Source: Neoceratodus forsteri (lineage: Eukaryota; Chordata; Ceratodontiformes; Ceratodontidae). From it: a DNA stretch of 64,000 nt. Under the pieces are notes generated by a model that was given only the letters and a program-made list of their open reading frames with translations, had not been told where the DNA came from and searched no databases. The DNA lies in assembly GCA_016271365.2 (NCBI GenBank), contig CM057452.1, forward strand, positions 1,244,679,001-1,244,743,000, written 5' to 3'. Made by a program: the position numbers and the translations under genes. Shown piece by piece: positions 1-11,561 of the stretch; position 1 is the stretch's first letter, and the number at the start of each line of letters is the position of its first letter.

Positions 1-290
1 ATGCTTTATTGGGGAATCAGCCTTGGTCTAGCCTGCCTAAATCTGTGAAGTACCTGCTGAAAACTAAGTTCCTACAGTATTTCAAATGAACTGTGTTAGT
101 GAAAGGGAAAATTGTTTAACCAGGAAAGGTACACTAAATCAAAGCTTGTTTCCAAGTGTGACCTGGGAACACATTGGAAGTTAAGTGACTTGTTCAGGGT
201 CACACAGTATGCAAGTTGGAGCTGATGGCATTCACACCCAGGTCTACAGGGTTGCAGCTCAGTGCCCTTACTTTAACTTAATGGCCTTGA
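1..290 (-). repeat. CORE-SINE (MIR-like), minus strand, cut by window start
   Basis: Read on the minus strand this has a degenerate tRNA-like head, then the CORE signature of MIR-type SINEs (CTGTGTGACCCTGAACAAGT followed by CACTTAAC), then a tail containing CCCAGGTCACACTTGGAAAC. The same head, core and tail order recurs at 18252-18583 on the plus strand. The tail resembles the 3' ends of LINEs in this window, as expected for a SINE that borrows LINE machinery. The 5' end near 290 is approximate. Confidence 0.72.
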
Positions 291-369
291 CGCTTTTGTA
301 GCCAGGTTGTCACAACTCTGCTTGACGGCCAGTGGCACTGCAACAAGATAGAATTTTCAACTTAGCATA

Positions 370-2032
370 GGCAGAATGCCCAGTATCAATCCTGCCTCCC
401 CTCTCTAAAACCCTGGGAAAAAAGCGTGGCCATACAACTAACAGACTACCTCACTAAATATAGTATTCTGTGTCCTGAACAACACGGCTTCCATAGCACC
501 ACCACTGCCCTCTTGGAATTTACAAACGCCCATCATACATCCCTGGACACTGGTAACACTACTGGTGCTGTCTTTATAGACCTCTCAAAGGCATTCGATA
601 CCATGCACCATCGCTTCTCCTGGACTCCCTCACTCAGTTAGGCCTCTCCCATGAGACCATTGACCCAGACAGTCCGTATTGCTCACTCCCTGTCATCCCC
701 CCACCAAGTCAGGTCTGGGGTCCCTCAAGACTCTATCCTTGGCCCACTTCTCTTCTCCCTATACCTCAACACCCTGCCCAATGCCTGCTCTGGGAAGATG
801 CTATTGTATGCAGACAATGCAGTCCTCTATAGCTCTCACGCTGATCCCACAGCCCTCCGCTCTGCACTCCAGAAATCCTTCTCTGAAGCTGAATCCTGGT
901 TCATTCAGCATAGGTTAGTACTAAATTACAAAAAAACTAAATCCATGATGTTTGCACACCCCCAAAATAAGAACCTAGGACAACCCTTGCACATTCTGAA
1001 CTCACTAAATGACCCCCTTGAACAGGTTAACACTTTGAAATACCTTGGCATCACCCTAGACACAGGTCTCTCTTACCATGACCATATCCGATTACTAAGC
1101 ACCACTGTCAACGTACGTATTGGTCTCCTTCACCATTATAAGCACTGCCTGCCTCCTGAATCTCTCCGCCTAGCCATCTCTACATCTATTCTATCCCTAA
1201 CTGACTATGGTATCATAATCTATGGTGCGGTCGACACCACCCACCTACACAAGATTAGACTGGCCCTCAATAAGGCCTGCAGACTTACTACAGGCTGTCC
1301 TAGACTCACTCATACTTGCACCCTCTACGCCTCAGCAAACTGGCTCAATTTTGATGGAAGGCTAAAGTACCAGTCCTGCCTCTTTGCAAAGAAAATCACC
1401 TTAGGATTACTCCCTCCAGCCTTCTCCCTTCTACTTCTGGCCCCACTGTCCAGCCGACTCACACGGCAGTCAGCAACTTCCCACTTTAGGGTACCTTGCT
1501 GCAAAACCACCTCTGGCCAAAGAACGTTTCAATATCTGGCCCCTACCTGGCTCATCTCACTCCCAAACTCCCTTCTCACTGAACCCAAACTTGGTCGGTT
1601 CAAGTACCAACTAAGGGACCTTATTACTCAAGGATCAGTATGTGATTGCCCCTAAACTTGACCACCTCCCATCTCCCCATGTCTATGGACCTAACTCTGG
1701 TCTGCCGCCCCTGAACGTGCCTATACCATGACAATGGACATCTCTGTCCAGCCTTGGCCAACGAATAACTCGTGAGCATGGCTAGAGCAATCGCCCTGAA
1801 ATGCTATGCATATACCTGCAACCTTTATTCCCAGCTGCTTTTTTTGTATTTTTTGTATTTTCTGTAATCATCTGCAACCATTCTGTAACCACTGTGTTTA
1901 ACTACTATGTTACTTGTCACTCTGTACACTGTTGTCTCTTCTTATGTATGACGTGGAACCTTTGTAAAAGTGTCTTTGACTCAAAGGTGTTATCCGATAT
2001 TTATCAATAATTAAAAAAAATAAATAAACAGA
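370..2032 (+). mobile_element. 5'-truncated non-LTR LINE of the Jockey superfamily (L2/CR1/Rex1-like group)
   Basis: A LINE copy lacking its endonuclease and starting inside the reverse transcriptase domain. Coding similarity begins near 377, and the reading frame ends at 1652-1654. An untranslated stretch then runs to an A-rich tail (AATTAAAAAAAATAAATAAA) near 2010-2030. Dead-on-arrival 5' truncation of this kind is typical of LINE retrotransposition. No clear target duplication was found. Its reverse transcriptase is closest to LINE A at 30.4-33.7 kb, but its 3' end differs. Confidence 0.8.
377..1654 (+). pseudogene. LINE reverse transcriptase, truncated and broken
   Basis: Reverse transcriptase (RT) of a non-LTR retrotransposon, which would copy LINE RNA into DNA at a nicked target. 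Two frames carry it. At 426-641 the RT fingers/palm region shows PEQHGF, then VFIDLSKAFD with the first catalytic Asp. At 651-1654 come GVPQDSILGPLLFSLYLN, the YAD box and a long C-terminal thumb/connection region (LKYLGITLD, LTDYGIIIYG). The second catalytic motif reads YADN instead of YADD (about 807-818), so the active site is lost. Between the two frames (about 640-655) some 10 residues are deleted and the frame shifts. The M at 426 is not a real start, since homology continues upstream to about 377. Confidence 0.85.
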
Positions 2033-2364
2033 ATGACTGAAAAACTTGTCATTGTCATATTTGTATTCCTGACTCAGGAATAGCCTGCACAGTGTAAAAA
2101 ATACACGGGGAAAATAAAAGCACACTGGAAATGTACTTATCCAACTCATTCCATTCATTTCGATGGGGAACCCAAAAATTTCACAAGGACTCACAAATTT
2201 TAGCTCAGGACCCCCATTTTGTTCCCAGAAAGTCCAGGATTCCTGAACAAAAAATCCTACCAAGAGCCCTGCCTGAGTCAGAAAACCACTGACCAACAAT
2301 GCTGCGGCTGTTGCTATGTACCCAGTTTAGTGCTACTGTGACAGTTATGGCAGGCACTTTCAAC
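2033..2364. other. Unassigned spacer
   Basis: No coding, RNA or repeat signature recognised between the LINE tail and the start of CR1 similarity. Confidence 0.4.
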
Positions 2365-2862
2365 TGCCAGCCCAGAGGAAGGCAACCAAAATGGTGAAGG
2401 GTCTGCACCAGAAGCCATACAAAGAGAGACAAGCTGAATATGTATCCTCTGAGGAAAGGAGGGAGGGGGGGACATGATAGAACATTTCAAGAATCTCAAG
2501 GGAATCAGCAAAGTCCAAGAGTGTAGCATCTTTCAGAAAAAGAGATGCGCAAGAACAAGGGGGAACAATTTGGAGATAGAGGGGGGATGGCTCAGGGGCA
2601 GCGTGAGTAAGTATTTTTTTGCAGTGAGGGTGGTGGATGCATATGGCCTTCCTGAGGAGGTTGTGTGGTCAAAAATAGTGGGGGACTTCAAGAATGATTG
2701 GGACAGACATAAGGCAATTCTACTGGGGGGGTAGGAGGAAGACGGCTGTTGGCTAACTAGGATCTGCATCTTATCCACTAGGTAGGGAAATGGGCAGACT
2801 TGGTGGGCCATGCAGTCCTTATCTGCCACCAAGATCTATGTTTCTACGATTCAGCCCCCAGA
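2365..2862 (+). pseudogene. CR1 LINE 3' fragment (C-terminus of ORF2 plus 3' end)
   Basis: The last ~120 codons and 3' UTR of a CR1-type LINE. The frame at 2474-2734 matches the C-terminus of the better-preserved CR1 at 60471-60918 almost residue for residue (MIEHFKNLKGI, IFQKKRCARTRG, KYFF...RVVD, LPEEV, DRHKA). Upstream, GGAAGGCAACCAAAATGGT corresponds to the RRATKMV block. Downstream the 3' UTR (AACTAGGATCTGC, GGGCAGACTTGG, CTATGTTTCTA) is the same CR1 3' end seen at 60920-61022. The large region encoding the endonuclease and RT core is absent, so this is a 5'-truncated dead copy. Confidence 0.85.
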
Positions 2863-3738
2863 GTTCAGGCTGCAGCCTGCTCCATGTGGGTGGGAGATTT
2901 TTGGGAGGAGGAGGAGGAGACTAGGGCAAATATGCCCCCTCTACCAAACAGCCACAAAGTGACTATGTGAAGAGCACCCAAGGGGCAGATTAAGAAGGTC
3001 TGGAGGGTGGGCAGCCAGCAGTAGGTGGCAGTAACCTTTAGTGAAGCTGCATGGTGGCAGACTGTAGGTGCCCTGACAGACGTGGTAGAAAGGGACTGGA
3101 AGAGCAAATGCACAAGATAGGGGCCACAAAGGAAATACCAAGGTGCGGCTGAAGGCCAATGCCTGAAATTGGCTTAAAAGTAGCTCTGGGTGGGAGGCAA
3201 GCAGGAGAAATCAGTGGGCTCCCTGAGGGGAGCATGAAAGCAACAAGCACTGCATACAGTAGAGTTGCACAGCAGATAATGTCAAAGTACCAGGAGCTAG
3301 CAAAAGGGTCTGGAGGAGAAAAAGAACAGCATAAGGTGACAGAGAGCCCATAATTAAAAACACTGAGCAGTAAACAGAAAGAGCCCTGTTGGGCTATAAA
3401 TACAAGTACATTTATGCAATGGGGTAGACATAAATGGATGTGATAAATCCATTGATCTGAGTATGTGTATACATGCAGAATACTACATTTGTACATATAG
3501 TTATTATTACGTAATCCTTGATTAATGCACATAGTGGACTGCATCACACACCCCCATCCCTCACCCCTGCTGTTTGGCACTACTTACTGGTATCTTGCTT
3601 TTAGTTTTGTTTCTTCCAGGTTGCCCGTACCTCATCCACACCACCTGCCACTCAGTCATACTTATCCCCATTCTTCCCACTATCATACAGTGAGCATTTG
3701 TTTCTATTTAACGAGATTCACCAACATTTGTTATTCTG
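2863..3738. other. Unassigned interval
   Basis: Open frames here are short and overlap on both strands, with no recognisable domain. I see no repeat structure or RNA gene. Confidence 0.4.
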
Positions 3739-3877
3739 CCCCTGCCACTGATTAAACAGTGATTTACTGCCACAGGAGTCTGCCGGTATGAATATTCTAC
3801 AAAGAAATGCAGCCTTTAAAAAGTTATTTGCCTTGTAAAATCATAGAAACCAGGTCCCAAGGACTTCCCATTTTTTT
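3739..3877 (+). repeat. Left terminal inverted repeat of foldback element
   Basis: Pairs with 4214-4355. Only scattered substitutions are visible, for example ATTAAAC against ATTGAAC and GTATGAATA against GTATAAATA. Confidence 0.88.
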
Positions 3878-3901
3878 CTCTTCTGCCTAGCTCCACCCCT
3901 A

Positions 3902-3966
3902 CGCTCACTAGCGTGATGACGAGATGCTGGTGAGAGCGGGGGGCGCGCCTATATGTAACGGGCGGT
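3902..3966 (+). repeat. Internal direct repeat copy 1 of foldback element, with hairpin
   Basis: Copy 1 of a ~65-bp unit repeated at 4131-4196. It contains a 9-bp imperfect stem, CTCACTAGC (3904-3912) against GCTGGTGAG (3926-3934), followed by a GC-rich block and ATATGTAAC. Confidence 0.8.
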
Positions 3967-4130
3967 TGTTAATCAATTTTTATTAACATGATGACACCCT
4001 CATTACTGAACGGCACCGCCAACCGCCAAGGCCCTTGGTAGTCAATCGGTGCCCATGTTTCATTAACAAGTGGCCATCAGTTAATAAAATTGATTTAAGT
4101 CGCGTTGTTATAGTAATGGGGTGCACCCTG

Positions 4131-4196
4131 TGCTCACTAGCATAATGACGAGATGCCAGTGAGATCACGGGGCGCACCCCATTATATATAACTGGC
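4131..4196 (+). repeat. Internal direct repeat copy 2 of foldback element, with hairpin
   Basis: Copy 2 of the unit at 3902-3966. It again has CTCACTAGC (4133-4141) facing GCCAGTGAG (4155-4163), then GGGGCGCACC and ATATATAAC. Confidence 0.8.
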
Positions 4197-4213
4197 AGCA
4201 GAGCTGGCAGCAG

Positions 4214-4355
4214 ACAAAAAAAACGGGAAGTCCTTGGGACCTGGTTTCTATGATTTTACAAGGCAAATAACTTTTTAAAGGCTACATTTCTTTGTAGAAT
4301 ATTTATACCGGCAGACTCCTGTGGCAATAGGTCACTGTTCAATCAGTGGCAGGGG
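4214..4355 (-). repeat. Right terminal inverted repeat of foldback element
   Basis: Reverse complement of 3739-3877, from the A8 run at about 4216 to the outer GGCAGGGG. Confidence 0.88.
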
Positions 4356-4859
4356 AAAAAATTAGTGAAGCTCTTCAACAGTATGTTATTTGCTTTTTTG
4401 CTAAAGCTTTGTTCAACTGGCTGCTTCAACCTGCACTCCAGCTGTCACACTCCTCTGCAATCTGCTGCTGTGTCCTCTCCACACCTCTCGATATACAAAA
4501 CAAATTTTTTTTAAACTGTTTCCTCAAAAACAGATAAGCCCTCACTTTTACTCTTCCACCCTGGTTTCCCAACCTCAATACAACTGCGTCTAGAGCTCCC
4601 CCAACACATAGAAACTGTCAAATATTTTTTTCCATAACTCTAAATGGTCTCATGTGGCCCTTATGGCCCTTCCTCTTCCCTGCTTATTTACTGAGATTCC
4701 CCTTTGTCTATACAGTATGCCACACATGTTTTAAGCCCCCCACCCACATTTTTCACTCCTGACTTCCAAACACTAATGATGCCAGTCTGTTCCAGGTGTC
4801 TGCTACCCTTTCAGTGAAGTATTAATTCCTCACATCCCTCTTATTGCTACCACAAGCTT
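4356..4859. other. Unassigned interval
   Basis: No coding or repeat feature recognised. The right end runs into CR1 3' similarity. Confidence 0.35.
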
Positions 4860-5580
4860 CATCACATGCCCCCTGGACCTGGTGCTTTTTCCTATTTGAA
4901 GGAGCCCCCCCCCCGGCACCCTGTTCATCCTTGTAAGGTACTTGTGGGCCTCCATCATGTCCCCTCTCTTTCAGGGTTTACATGTTGAGATCCCAGTCTC
5001 CTCACAGGGTATTTGCCACAACCCATGTATAATTTTAGTTGTCCTTTACACTGCCTTCACCCTATGGCCTTTCTAAGGTGAAGCCTCCAAAACTGGACAC
5101 AGTACTCTAAGTTGGTTCTCACTAATAAGGGATTACTTGCAACACCACCACCTCCCTCCTGCTGCTGAAGATACCCCTCCCTATGCAGCTCCAACATACT
5201 CATAGCCCTGCCCACTGCTTTGTCACACAGCCCAACAACTTTAGGATCATAATAACCCCAAGGTCTCCCCTGCTTAATGATTGTCAGTACCATCCCCAAC
5301 CCTATAAAGCAGCTCCTGGATTACTATGCCCTAGGTGCATGATTCTGCACTTTGTCATTGAACCCCAACTGCCATGATCTTGACCACTTTGAGTTTCTCC
5401 AAGAGGCATGTGCATGCTCTCTGCTCCCTTCTCAGTGCCCACCGTAAAGATTTTGGTATCATCTGCAAAAAGGCATTCCCTTTTCTGCCAGTTTTTTTGC
5501 AATGTCCCTTATGAATACACTGAAGAGGATCTGCCCCAGTATTGAGCTGTGCTACTCACTGTCCCATCACTACAATAAGT
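4860..5580 (-). pseudogene. CR1 LINE fragment: RT to C-terminus, decayed
   Basis: Minus-strand remnant of CR1 ORF2. Near 5460-5500 it shows the catalytic FADDTKI box followed by KCRIMHLGHSNPGA (frame 5302-5502). The frame at 5057-5299 carries LEYCVQFWRLHLRKAI, the conserved CR1 block also seen at 60470-60520. Near 4930-4990 the minus strand reads a decayed form of the LKE..RGDM block. Several frameshifts and stops separate these blocks. It lies opposite to the CR1 fragment at 2365-2862 and looks older than the CR1 at 51.9-61.0 kb. Confidence 0.82.
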
Positions 5581-6069
5581 GCCATTAACCATCACCCTCT
5601 TCACCCTCTGGCATCTGTTAACCCCCCCAAGCTACTACTCTTTTTTTTCTAACCAGCATTTCTGATCATCCCCCTTCTGTTCAGCTAGCACAACACCATC
5701 ACACTGGCTCTGCCATAGAATGGATTCAATATGTGAAGGAGCTGCGGACATAAGCAACAAGGGTACACAAACGCATGCACAGACATTGTGTGGTGCAGCA
5801 CCAGTCAATGTCTTCCCACCCATGAGCTGCCCCCAACTGCACTGCAGTTGTGGTCACTCAGTTGGCAGTACTACAGTGGAACTAGCTGTCCTCCTTTACC
5901 GGAAGAGAGCCTCTCCTAGATCAGTTGATCCTCCTCCTCCTCCTCCCCCCAGTGAGCCCGTGATGCAAGCTCATTCCTGAACTCATGTCACCTGAACTGC
6001 AGGCCATAGCACTACTGTTGAGCTGAAGGGCTGACATGTTAAACAGTTTCTAATTAATTTCACAACTTC
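5581..6069. other. Unassigned interval
   Basis: Contains a short CTCCTCCTCC run near 5930-5950. Otherwise no recognisable feature. Confidence 0.35.
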
Positions 6070-6760
6070 AGATCCCTCCTAGGCTGATCAATATCTTTAG
6101 CCTCACCCAATCTCCCCCTTCCCCTAACAGTCAACCACTCTGCTGTCTGCTAGATCACCCTTCCAGGCACCAGACTATCCTCCATGCAGCTGGGCAACCC
6201 TTCTAGCCCCAGCCTCTCACATGATGAGCAACCTCACTGGAGCTAGAGCACCACACAGGCTCTGGACCAGCCTCTTCCTTAGCCAACCGCCCCCTCTGCA
6301 TCTGGACCATCCTCCAACTACATGTCATACAACCTCCATGTAGCTGGAGCACCACCCCAAGTCTCCACTCCAACGGCCCACATATCTGAAGTTGTCCCTC
6401 CAAGCCCCTGGACCAGCAGTCCCCCAGCCAACCACTTAACCTACAGATAGATCCACCAGAATCCCCATACCAGCCTCACTATCCAACCACCCGTCCTGCA
6501 GCTGGACCTCACTTCCAACCTCGAACTAGGCCCACCACCATGAGCCACCCTTCCTGCTGTTGGCTCACTCTTTCATGCCCTGGACTAGCCTCCCCCAGCA
6601 TACAACCTTCCCTGTAGCTGGACCCCTGTGTTCATTCCCACCCATAGACCAGGTCCCCTTCCCAGGTTGAACAACCTCCCCAGAGCTGCTGGACATCCAA
6701 ATAACCACCCTTCCTACACCTAGACCCCCCCCCCGATCACCCTTCTGCAACCATGAACCC
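6070..6760. repeat. Degenerate C-rich minisatellite-like stretch
   Basis: A strongly strand-asymmetric C-rich stretch in which phrases such as CTGGACCA, GCTGGAC, CAACCACC, CCCTTCCTGC and CAGCCTC recur irregularly every 30-70 bases. It looks like an old tandem repeat too eroded to define a unit. Frames across it are low-complexity shadows. Confidence 0.45.
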
Positions 6761-7265
6761 CATACCTTTCAACATAGTATAAAAAAAAAGTGAGACATTA
6801 ACATATAAAATATAAATTCATGCAGTCTTCAGTAAAAAAAAAGTACTCTGACATGCAACTATTTTAATCAAATAAAAATATTAAATGGAAAAAACAGTTT
6901 CCCCACAAACACACTCAACTGTCTGCAGTAAATAATTCTTCCTTTATCTGCAGGTTATGTCAGATTTTCTCAAATTAAAAAAGTTATAGTCTTTTCTCTC
7001 TAAATATAGTTAAATAGGCTACTGGATACACACAGAAAATGCATTCTGAATTTGCTCATTTATACAATATTCCTTCTGTTAATTCCCCTGCCTCCACCAC
7101 CCCTAACACTACTTCAAAGTAACTAAATCAGTAAAAAATCCACAAATAACAAGTAATCTAGAGGCACAATGCATACTAGACACTTTAAGGAGGGATTTGA
7201 TTGAAAATAAACTGTGCATTTCAAAGATTTAGAGCCACATGAGCTCAGAGCAGAGAAAATGTTTT
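6761..7265. other. AT-rich unassigned flank of the L1 insertion
   Basis: AT-rich sequence with two A-runs near 6780 and 6835. No gene or repeat recognised. Confidence 0.35.
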
Positions 7266-7273
7266 CATAACAA
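7266..7273. repeat. Target-site duplication of L1 (left copy)
   Basis: CATAACAA, followed by the T-rich complement of the L1 tail. The identical 8-mer is at 15511-15518, directly after the L1 5' end. Confidence 0.7.
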
Positions 7274-7774
7274 TTTTATTTTTGCAGTTAATCTTTTTAT
7301 TGGTGTATATATATATATATATACAAAAAAAGACATCTTCCACATGCAGCAATATATAAAAATAAGCATGGTCATACAGTACAGACAGCAGCACTGTAAC
7401 AAATATAATGATAAGAAAAAAATGAAGTAAAGTCTATACAAATTGTATTCAGGAATATAATGTAACTGTATTGAGCAAGCTTAATACTTACACAGTAAGT
7501 GCCGTATAAGTTGAATTTAAAAAACAGAAAAGGTGGGAAAAAGAGAATAGATGAAAAACAGCTATTTGCTAGTAAATGGATATTGTAGTGCTGAATGTCT
7601 TATAGGGGAAAGGAAGACAAAAAAAATAAAAAATGATGCTGAGTGTAAGTAGGGGGTGCAACATTGTGGAGGATGTATATAGAAGGTAAGGAAAAAAAGG
7701 GGAGAGAGTAAAAAAAATACTAAAGAGGTAGTAAGAGATTAAGAGAGACACCATCTAAGCGTTATTGCCATATA

Positions 7775-10700
7775 TTAAATTATTTGAGATTTTTTGAGGA
7801 TTCTAAGTATTTTAAAGTAATCCTGCCAACATTCATTGTATACATTAAGACGGTCAGTCGGAATGTGAATCATACGATCTAAGGAAGCATACTGAGTTAG
7901 GTTTTTAAGTATATCTGAGAGCTTGGGGATGGTAACAGATTTCCAGAGCATGAGAATATGCCGTTAAACTTGGAGGAACATCTGTTTTGTGCATGAGAAA
8001 TTATTTTATTATTATGAAAAACAGGAATGCCTAGTAGTGAATAGTTAGGGTCGATTGCAAAAGATTGACCTATCACTTTAAATGCGAAGTGATGAACAGT
8101 TTGCCACAGGTTTTTGATAGAAGGATAATACCATAAAATATGGAGCAGGTCCCCATTGGGAGAGTTACAATGCCAGCAATTAATGTTATTGATTAGTCTC
8201 ATTTGTTGTAATACCGCCGGGGTTCTGTACCATAAATGTAGGATTTTTGCTTGTATAAGTGCACTACGTGTGTCCTTAAAAGTTTTGTGACATGTTTGCC
8301 AGCACTTCAGCCACTGGTTTTCTGTTATATTGTAATTTAATGGTATACTCCATTTATTTTTAGCCTTGATTGATTGGTCCTGAAGAGAATCTATAATACT
8401 TTTGTAGATAACGCTACTTAAATGAGATGATGTTTTAATCCAGTGGGATACATGGAGATCTAATGAAAGTTGTATAGATAAGTGTTGAAAGTATATATTG
8501 CATGCAGTACGCAGCTGAAGATATTTCCAGAACTCAGTTTTTGGGAGATTCCATTGGTTACACAGATTAGAGAAGGTTTTAAGTTTTAGGTCTTTTGATT
8601 CAATTATATCGGCTAGAAAGAGTATACCTTTGTTCTTCCAAGTCTGAGAGAAAATTGGATGATATTCTAGGTAGATATTGTTGTTACCCCAAATAGGGGC
8701 ATATGCAATGGGGATTGGATTGGATTTCAGGTGTTTATGTATCAATTTCCAGTAAAACACTGAAGATGCAATTGTGGGGTAAGATTTTAGATTATGGGGT
8801 AGTTTATTATAAATGTGGGAGGTAGGGACATTTCCAGGACATAAAGAGGCTTCCATACTAACCCATAGGGGAGTTTGGGCAGATGGTTTGCAAAACCATT
8901 TGATGGCTTGGGCTGCACAATATGCCCATAGGTAAACTTGCAACCAGGGTAGTCTGAAGCCACCTTTCGACTAATGAGTGCAAAGTTTAATTCGACTGAA
9001 TCTTGGAACTTTCCCATCCCAGAGGTAGTTACCAAGTAATTTGTCTAATTTGTTTAGGAAGCTAGAGGGAAGTATTAGAGGGATGTTGGCAAAGAGATAT
9101 AGTATCTTAGGTGAGATAGACATTTTAATAGACGATATTTTACCGGATAAAGAAAGGTTGAGAAGTTTTCACCTATCTAAAGTGGATTTAATGTTAGATA
9201 ACAGAGGAGTGAGGTTGGCATCCCAGATCTTGTCTAATTTAGGAGTAATTTGAATGCCAAGATAAGAAATACCTTGAGGTGCCCAACGAAAACCCAGAGT
9301 GGTATTCATAGAGGGTTTATATAAATCGTTCAGAGGCAGTGTTTCAGATTTATTGTAATTTAGAGCTAGACCAGATAGTGAGGTAAATTCCTTAAGAGAC
9401 TGAATTAGTGGTGGTCCTGATAAATCCAGATTCTCTAATAGAATGAGGAGGTCATCAGCATAAGAAAGTGAAGTGTAACATGAATTACCTATGTGAATAC
9501 CTTTAATATCTTTAGAATGGCAGGGATAAGCAGACAGGGGTTCAATTGCAAGGATGAATAAAGATGTAGATAAAGGGCACCCTTGCCTGGTACCTCTGAC
9601 TAGTAAAAAGGAGGACAAGAGAGTAGAGTTGGTAAGAATTTGTGCTGAGGGGGAGGTGTATAACAGCTTGATCTAGTCGCAAAATGTGTTGGTGAAGCCA
9701 AAATGAGAAAGTACCAGGTAAAGGTAATTCCAGTTTAATGAATCAAATGCCTTCTCAAAATCGATAGCAATAGCAGCTGCTGGTGAATTTAGAGTTTTTG
9801 CTTTGTGGATTAGATTGAATAGGGAAGTATATGATCAGAGCCGGATCTGTTTGAAAGAAAACCTGCTTGGGAAGTATGAGCTAATTTTGATATTAGTGGT
9901 TCCAATCGTAGGGTTAATAATTTTGCAAAGATTTTGCCATCAGTATTGAGTAGTGAAATGGGTCTATAGCTAGAGGGAAGAGATGGGTCTTTATTTTTCT
10001 TAGGCAATACAGTAATAATGGCCTCAGTCATAGTAGGAGGGAGTTTACTGGTAGTTGTCAATTCCATAAACACCTTGTAGAGCAGAGGACAAAGGATGTC
10101 AGAGAGAGTTTTATAGAAGTCTATACTGAATCCGTCACCCCTGGAGCTTTACCAGATGTTAGAGAAGATAATGCTTTTTGGATTTCCTGGAGGGTGAAGG
10201 GTTCATTAAGAGTTGTCATATTATGTTCTGAAAGGTGTGGGAGATAAAGATTGTCCAGAAATCATTATATTTGTTTATTATGAGCAGTATTTTGTTGCAA
10301 GTATAACTTCTGATAAAAGGTTTTCATAATGAAATTAATAGATGAATTATCAGAGTGAGTTTGACCTAAATGGTCTTGCAAACTTGCAATATGTCTATTC
10401 ACCTGTTGCATTTTAAGTTGGTAAGAAAGAAGTTTGCCGCATTTGTCACCCTGCTCCCAATAGTTGTGTTTGAGTCTAAAAAGGGCCAACTCTGTTTTAT
10501 GAGATATGAGGTCATTAATCTTAGTTCTTAATTGAAGAAGACCAAGAGGAAGTTGTGAATCTGGGTTGGGTTTATGATTCTTAAAGTACTGAGTTTCTCT
10601 TTCTTTTAGAAGTTTTTCCAATTCTGCCAAATGTCGTTCTCTTAGTTTCTTTCTGTGGGTGGCATAGCTGATAATTTAACCTCTAATGGTGGACTTCAGT

Positions 10701-11561
10701 GCTTCCCAAACAGAGCCCATGGATGTTTCAGAGGGATTATTGAAAGAAAGGTAATCTTGGATTTGTTTTTTAACCCATGGTATAAATTTGTGGTCATTCA
10801 GTAGAAGAGGATCAAGACACCAAGTGGGAGATTTGGATGGTGGGGGGCCCCATAATAGATGCAGTTGAATAGGTGAATGGTCAGAGATAGTGATAGGGAG
10901 GATAGATGTTTTGATTGTTTTGTCTGTTGCAAAGGGAGGATGTGAACCAATAATCAATTCTACTGTAAGATTTATAACGCAAGGAAAAAGGTGTAATCCT
11001 GATCTCTGATGTGGAAAAGCCTCCAGGTATCTGATAGGCCAAAGTCTTTCAGTAGCATTGATAGGGCTTTAATACTTCTGGGATGGGTATCAAGGGGAAA
11101 GTTGCTTCTATCTAAATCATCTTCTAGAGCGAGATTGAAGTCACCTCCTAGTAGAATTGGCAGGTTGTTATTATTGTGTAACAAAATATGTTGTGATAGA
11201 TTATGAAAAAATTCTGGGGAGTCGGAGTTGGGAGTATAAACATTAATTAGCATAATGGGACCTGTTGGGGTATTTAATATAACAATTACCCACCTGTCTT
11301 CAGAGTCTGTTATTGTTTTTATTGGGGTCCAATTAAGGTTCTTATGTAATAAAATGGCTACCCCACAATTTTTTGAAGAAAATGAAGAGGCGTATATTTG
11401 ACCGACCCAGTCCTTCTCAAGTCTATTTACATCCTCATCCAAAGTTTGGTTTCTTGTAAGAAAATAATATGTGCTTTATGCTTTTTAAGATAGGTAAGAA
11501 CTTGCTTACGCTTACAAGGGGAATTGAGTCCCTTAATATTCCATGAATAAAGTATTACATC
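7775..11561 (-). pseudogene. L1-type ORF2: endonuclease, reverse transcriptase and C-terminal domain
   Basis: ORF2 would encode ~1,260 residues, the usual L1 ORF2 length. Going 5' to 3' on the minus strand, the endonuclease starts near 11561 with SWNIKGLN and continues through FLQETKL, INVYTPNSD and GGDFNLAL (frame 10972-11442). The linker follows (10265-10957, ISDHSPI). RT starts in the frame at 9810-10073 (YRPISLLNTDGKI) and continues at 9169-9618 with GTRQGCPLS and the catalytic YADD (9451-9462), then LGIQI. The C-terminal cysteine/tryptophan region is in 7897-8943 (WHCNSPNGDLLHILW), and the last codons run in another frame to a stop at 7775-7777. At least five frame changes separate these pieces, so no intact protein can be made. 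The catalytic residues themselves survive. Confidence 0.87.

Larger units (their letters stand above)
3739..4355. mobile_element. Foldback/MITE-like element with ~140-bp terminal inverted repeats
   Basis: A 617-bp element with long inverted ends. The left arm starts CCCCTGCCACTGATT and the right arm is its reverse complement, ending AATCAGTGGCAGGGG. The arms stay nearly identical inward for about 140 bp and share blocks such as CACAGGAGTCTGCCGGTAT and GGTCCCAAGGACTTCCC. The centre is not plain spacer: it has a ~65-bp direct repeat and smaller inverted repeats. No coding capacity, so it would be non-autonomous. No convincing target duplication next to the arms, so the superfamily is unassigned. 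Confidence 0.85.
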
